DNA of 8,185 bases, taken from NCBI GenBank assembly GCA_017530465.1, contig JAFXMJ010000217.1, positions 1 through 8,185 on the forward strand, read 5' to 3'. The translations under genes were made by a program, and so were the position numbers. The notes under the pieces were generated by a model. The model was given only the letters and a program-made list of their open reading frames with translations, was not told where the DNA came from and ran no database searches. The DNA comes from Bacteroidales bacterium (GTDB lineage: Bacteria > Bacteroidota > Bacteroidia > Bacteroidales > UBA3824). Shown here piece after piece: positions 6,541-8,185 of the stretch (position 1 is the first letter of the stretch; every line of letters begins with the position of its first letter).

Positions 6541-6981
6541 TTATCTTTTCAACGTCTTAATTATCTCATCAAGTTTTTCCGCAAGCATCTGATAATCCTC
6601 TATTTGCAACGGACAAGCGGAGAGACGGTCGCCCATTGCGGTGGGAATCAGTTCGTAGGCTTTTTCTTCCATCGATTTGCCGGTTTGGGTGAGGCTTACA
6701 ATTTGCTGACGGTGGTCCTTGTCGCCCTGTTTGCGGCTGAGGATGCCGAGTTTTTCCATACGCTGAACGAGCGGCGTAACGGTGTTGGTCTCCAAAAGAA
6801 GACGGCGAGCGATGTCGTTGACGGGCTGATTGTCCTTCTCCCAAAGCACCATCAAAACCAAATATTGTGGATATGTGATGCCCAATGCCGTCAGCATCGG
6901 CGTGTAGGCCTGCGTAATGAGCCGCGACGCCGAATACAGACGGAAACAAATCTGGTTGTCGAGTTTCAATTCTTCGTGCAT
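6541..6981 (-). CDS. ohrR: MarR-family peroxide-sensing repressor, OhrR type
   Basis: A 146-residue winged-helix DNA-binding protein that closely follows OhrR, the organic-hydroperoxide sensor. The N-terminal segment LDNQICFRLYSASR holds the reactive cysteine, Cys12. Tyr16, Tyr26 and Tyr37 fall at the same spacing as the residues that bond to the sensing cysteine in Bacillus subtilis OhrR (C15, Y19, Y29, Y40). A second cysteine, Cys123, lies where the two-cysteine OhrR class (Xanthomonas type) has its partner, so oxidation may form a disulfide. The helix-turn-helix and wing cover about 52-100 (LLLETNTVTPLVQRMEKLGI, then KDHRQQ). It is the second gene of an operon, 17 bases after gpx, and probably represses that operon through the palindromes upstream of gpx. 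The usual OhrR target, ohr, is not in the window. The family is secure; the exact inducer is inferred. Confidence 0.9.
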   Translation of the reverse strand: MHEELKLDNQICFRLYSASRLITQAYTPMLTALGITYPQYLVLMVLWEKDNQPVNDIARRLLLETNTVTPLVQRMEKLGILSRKQGDKDHRQQIVSLTQTGKSMEEKAYELIPTAMGDRLSACPLQIEDYQMLAEKLDEIIKTLKR

Positions 6982-6998
6982 AATTTCTATGTTAAATG

Positions 6999-7544
6999 TT
7001 AACCCAACATCGAAACAACATCGTTTTCAAAATCCTTAGGCTCGGTGGTTGGGGCGTAACGCTTGATGGTTTCGCCGTCCTTGGAAATCAGGAACTTGGT
7101 GAAATTCCACTTGATGTCGCTGTCCTTCTCCACGCTCTTGCTGATGGTTTTGAAGAGAGTCTTGGCGGCCTTGGCTTTCAGACCCTTATACTCCTCGGTT
7201 GGCGCCTGCGTTTTCAGATACTCAAAAATCGGGTCGGCATTTGCGCCGTTGACATCGATTTTTTTCATAATTTGGAACGTGACGCCATAGTTCAACTGAC
7301 AGAATCCTTCAATCTCGCTGTCTGTGCCTGGGTCTTGCGAGGCAAATTGGTTGCACGGAAAACCGATTACCACCAATCCCTTGTCCTTGAACTTCTGGTT
7401 CAACTCCTCCAATCCTGCGAACTGCGGGGTGAATCCGCACTTGCTTGCTGTGTTTACAATCAGCAACACTTTGCCTTCAAACTCTTTGAAATCGAGTTCC
7501 TTACCTCTGCTCGTGAGAGCCTTGAAATCATAAATTTTTTTCAT
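6999..7544 (-). CDS. gpx: Glutathione peroxidase family thiol peroxidase
   Basis: A 181-residue cytoplasmic peroxidase that reduces hydrogen peroxide and organic hydroperoxides. The catalytic Cys36 lies in NTASKCGFTPQF. The rest of the family's tetrad is present as Gln66 (FPCNQF), Trp146 and Asn147 (KWNFTKFL). Cys82, in FCQLNYGVTFQIMKKIDVNG, matches the resolving cysteine of thioredoxin-dependent members such as yeast Gpx3 (Cys36/Cys82), so thioredoxin rather than glutathione is the likely reductant. Glutathione is also not expected in most Bacteroidales. The start is placed at the ATG at 7544 (MKKIYDF), where the family normally begins. The frame is open upstream to an ATG at 7568, but that would lie on the predicted transcription start. 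It is the first gene of an operon with the OhrR-type regulator and has no signal peptide. Confidence 0.94.
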   Translation of the reverse strand: MKKIYDFKALTSRGKELDFKEFEGKVLLIVNTASKCGFTPQFAGLEELNQKFKDKGLVVIGFPCNQFASQDPGTDSEIEGFCQLNYGVTFQIMKKIDVNGANADPIFEYLKTQAPTEEYKGLKAKAAKTLFKTISKSVEKDSDIKWNFTKFLISKDGETIKRYAPTTEPKDFENDVVSMLG

Positions 7545-7556
7545 AGCAATTATATT

Positions 7557-7574
7557 TATATCGTTCACGATGCA
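7557..7574. promoter_or_regulatory. Imperfect operator-like palindrome at the gpx start site
   Basis: TATATCG-TTCA-CGATGCA has the same TATATCG-N4-CGAT layout as the perfect palindrome at 7592-7611, with two mismatched outer positions. It overlaps the end of the -7 element and the predicted transcription start. Its centre is 36 bases from that of the perfect site. Proposed as a second, weaker binding site for the regulator encoded by the operon. Confidence 0.5.
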
Positions 7575-7603
7575 AAATTACAACAAATAATTTATATCGC
7601 AAG
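7573..7603 (-). promoter_or_regulatory. Promoter of the gpx-ohrR operon
   Basis: On the minus strand CTTG (7603 down to 7600) is followed after 19 bases by TAATTTTG (7580 down to 7573), matching TTTG-N19-TAnnTTTG with a single mismatch. Transcription would begin near 7566, about 20 bases before the gpx ATG at 7544. The -33 element sits exactly at the centre of a perfect palindrome. Confidence 0.75.
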
Positions 7604-7611
7604 CGATATAA
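7592..7611. promoter_or_regulatory. Perfect 20-base palindrome over the gpx promoter, probable OhrR operator
   Basis: TTATATCGC and GCGATATAA are exact reverse complements separated by two bases (AA). The size and symmetry are typical of MarR-family operators. It covers the -33 element of the gpx promoter, so bound repressor would block RNA polymerase. The regulator encoded as the second gene of the same operon is the natural candidate. The site is seen directly; the identity of the binding protein is inferred. Confidence 0.7.
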
Positions 7612-7635
7612 TAGAATTTTAAGATAATTTAATAA

Positions 7636-7651
7636 ATGTCGTGTGCGATAT
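7636..7651. promoter_or_regulatory. Third, degenerate operator-like site
   Basis: ATGTCG-TGTG-CGATAT matches the perfect palindrome in one half site and differs by one base in the other, with the same four-base spacer. Its centre lies 42 bases, about four helical turns, upstream of that of the perfect site relative to gpx. It is less certain than the other two. Confidence 0.35.
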
Positions 7652-7704
7652 GGATTGGCGTTGAGAAACAATTTCAAGGTTCTACTTGGCGAATTAGGAG
7701 ACTT

Positions 7705-8185
7705 TTATTCCGCCTCGCCTTCCATCTTCAATGCCCTCGCAAAATCTTCGAGCAATGACATCTGCAAATCTGAAACCCATTCGTCTTTTACGTCGAGGTC
7801 TTGCTTGGCATTGTCGAGGCATTTGTAAATCTTGTCGTTGCAAAAATATGCGCGGGTGAATTCTGAAACCATTTTGCCGCTGCCATCTTCGTCGGGGTGT
7901 TGGTCTTCGGCAAGGATGAAATACAGACAGCCGTCTTTTACATAGAAATAGCGGCGGTGGATATAGTCGTATTCCGTCTCCAAATCTATCTTGACAAGTT
8001 TGCCATTGTCGTAATGATAGACATACGAATACGGAAATCCCTGCCCCTGTTCTTCAAGCATATATTCATATTTCTTGGTCGTAAGGTTCTTGTTGTTAGC
8101 GGTTTCCGAATACATTTTGCGGATTTCAGCAGTACGTTGAGTTTTGTCCATTTGGGCGCACGACTTGCAAAAACCGGTCTGCGCC
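7705..8185 (-). CDS. Uncharacterised protein, probably exported, 5' end outside window
   Basis: The frame is open from the right edge of the window to the stop at 7705-7707. An ATG at 8151 would give 148 residues, but the frame continues upstream to the edge as RRPVFCKSCAQ before that Met. A cysteine or Ala-Gln at this place is typical of the end of a Bacteroidota signal peptide, so the true start is probably beyond 8185 and the protein secreted or lipidated. The visible part is rich in acidic and aromatic residues: TAEIRKMYSE near the start, alternating strands such as FPYSYVYHYDNGKLVKID and RRYFYVKDGCLYFILAE, then a helical C-terminus (DLQMSLLEDFARALKMEGE). This suggests a small beta-rich domain closed by helices. 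I do not recognise the family and propose no function. It is transcribed toward gpx, 160 bases away; no clear terminator is visible between them. Confidence 0.7.
   Translation of the reverse strand, partial: AQTGFCKSCAQMDKTQRTAEIRKMYSETANNKNLTTKKYEYMLEEQGQGFPYSYVYHYDNGKLVKIDLETEYDYIHRRYFYVKDGCLYFILAEDQHPDEDGSGKMVSEFTRAYFCNDKIYKCLDNAKQDLDVKDEWVSDLQMSLLEDFARALKMEGEAE

Noticed and set aside
7545..7568. Upstream ATG at 7568 as the gpx start, adding eight residues.
   Set aside because: The predicted transcription start near 7566 falls at this ATG, and family members begin at the MKKIYDF position, so the ATG at 7544 is preferred.
1..8185. tRNA or rRNA genes, CRISPR arrays, insertion sequences and phage genes.
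   Set aside because: None was seen. The intergenic gaps contain no cloverleaf-like sequence, no regularly spaced repeats and no transposase or integrase motifs.

Overview
The window looks like a chromosomal stretch from a member of the Bacteroidota, probably the order Bacteroidales. Several clear matches to the phylum's promoter type (TTTG, about 19 bases, TAnnTTTG) sit upstream of genes. No gene start has a convincing Shine-Dalgarno sequence. Two exported proteins begin with lipoprotein signals, and ribosomal protein S1 carries an extended acidic N-terminus. Intergenic DNA is very AT-rich while the genes are of moderate GC content. I cannot name a genus from the sequence.

Layout. At the left edge (1-150, minus) is the start of a lipoprotein that resembles the GIN/DUF2807 family. 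Next is a complete type-B carboxylesterase (250-2007, minus) with a lipoprotein signal and, unusually, a C-terminal membrane helix. A TrpB2-type tryptophan synthase beta chain (2151-3503, plus) diverges from it, with a near-perfect promoter and a strong terminator. A second hairpin terminator faces the convergent minus-strand pair rpsA (4134-6056) and a STAS-domain anti-anti-sigma-like protein (3701-4066).

The gap 6057-6540 is not empty. Reading the minus strand in two frames reveals a small YARHG-domain gene (6223-6446) broken by one missing A in an A run. To its right is a two-gene peroxide-defence operon, gpx (6999-7544) followed by an OhrR-type MarR regulator (6541-6981). The promoter region of this operon carries a perfect 20-base palindrome and two weaker copies of the same TATCG-N4-CGATA pattern, which I propose are the regulator's operators. 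The window ends inside an uncharacterised, probably exported protein (7705 to beyond 8185, minus).

How the genes work together. The best-supported functional unit is gpx-ohrR: a thiol peroxidase and a two-cysteine peroxide sensor that probably represses its own operon. The remaining genes are housekeeping (rpsA), metabolic (trpB2, an esterase) or signalling (STAS) and show no obvious common pathway. I did not find a clearly new multi-gene system. The items most worth a second look are the operator cluster, the frameshifted YARHG gene, the doubly anchored esterase and the orphan STAS protein.
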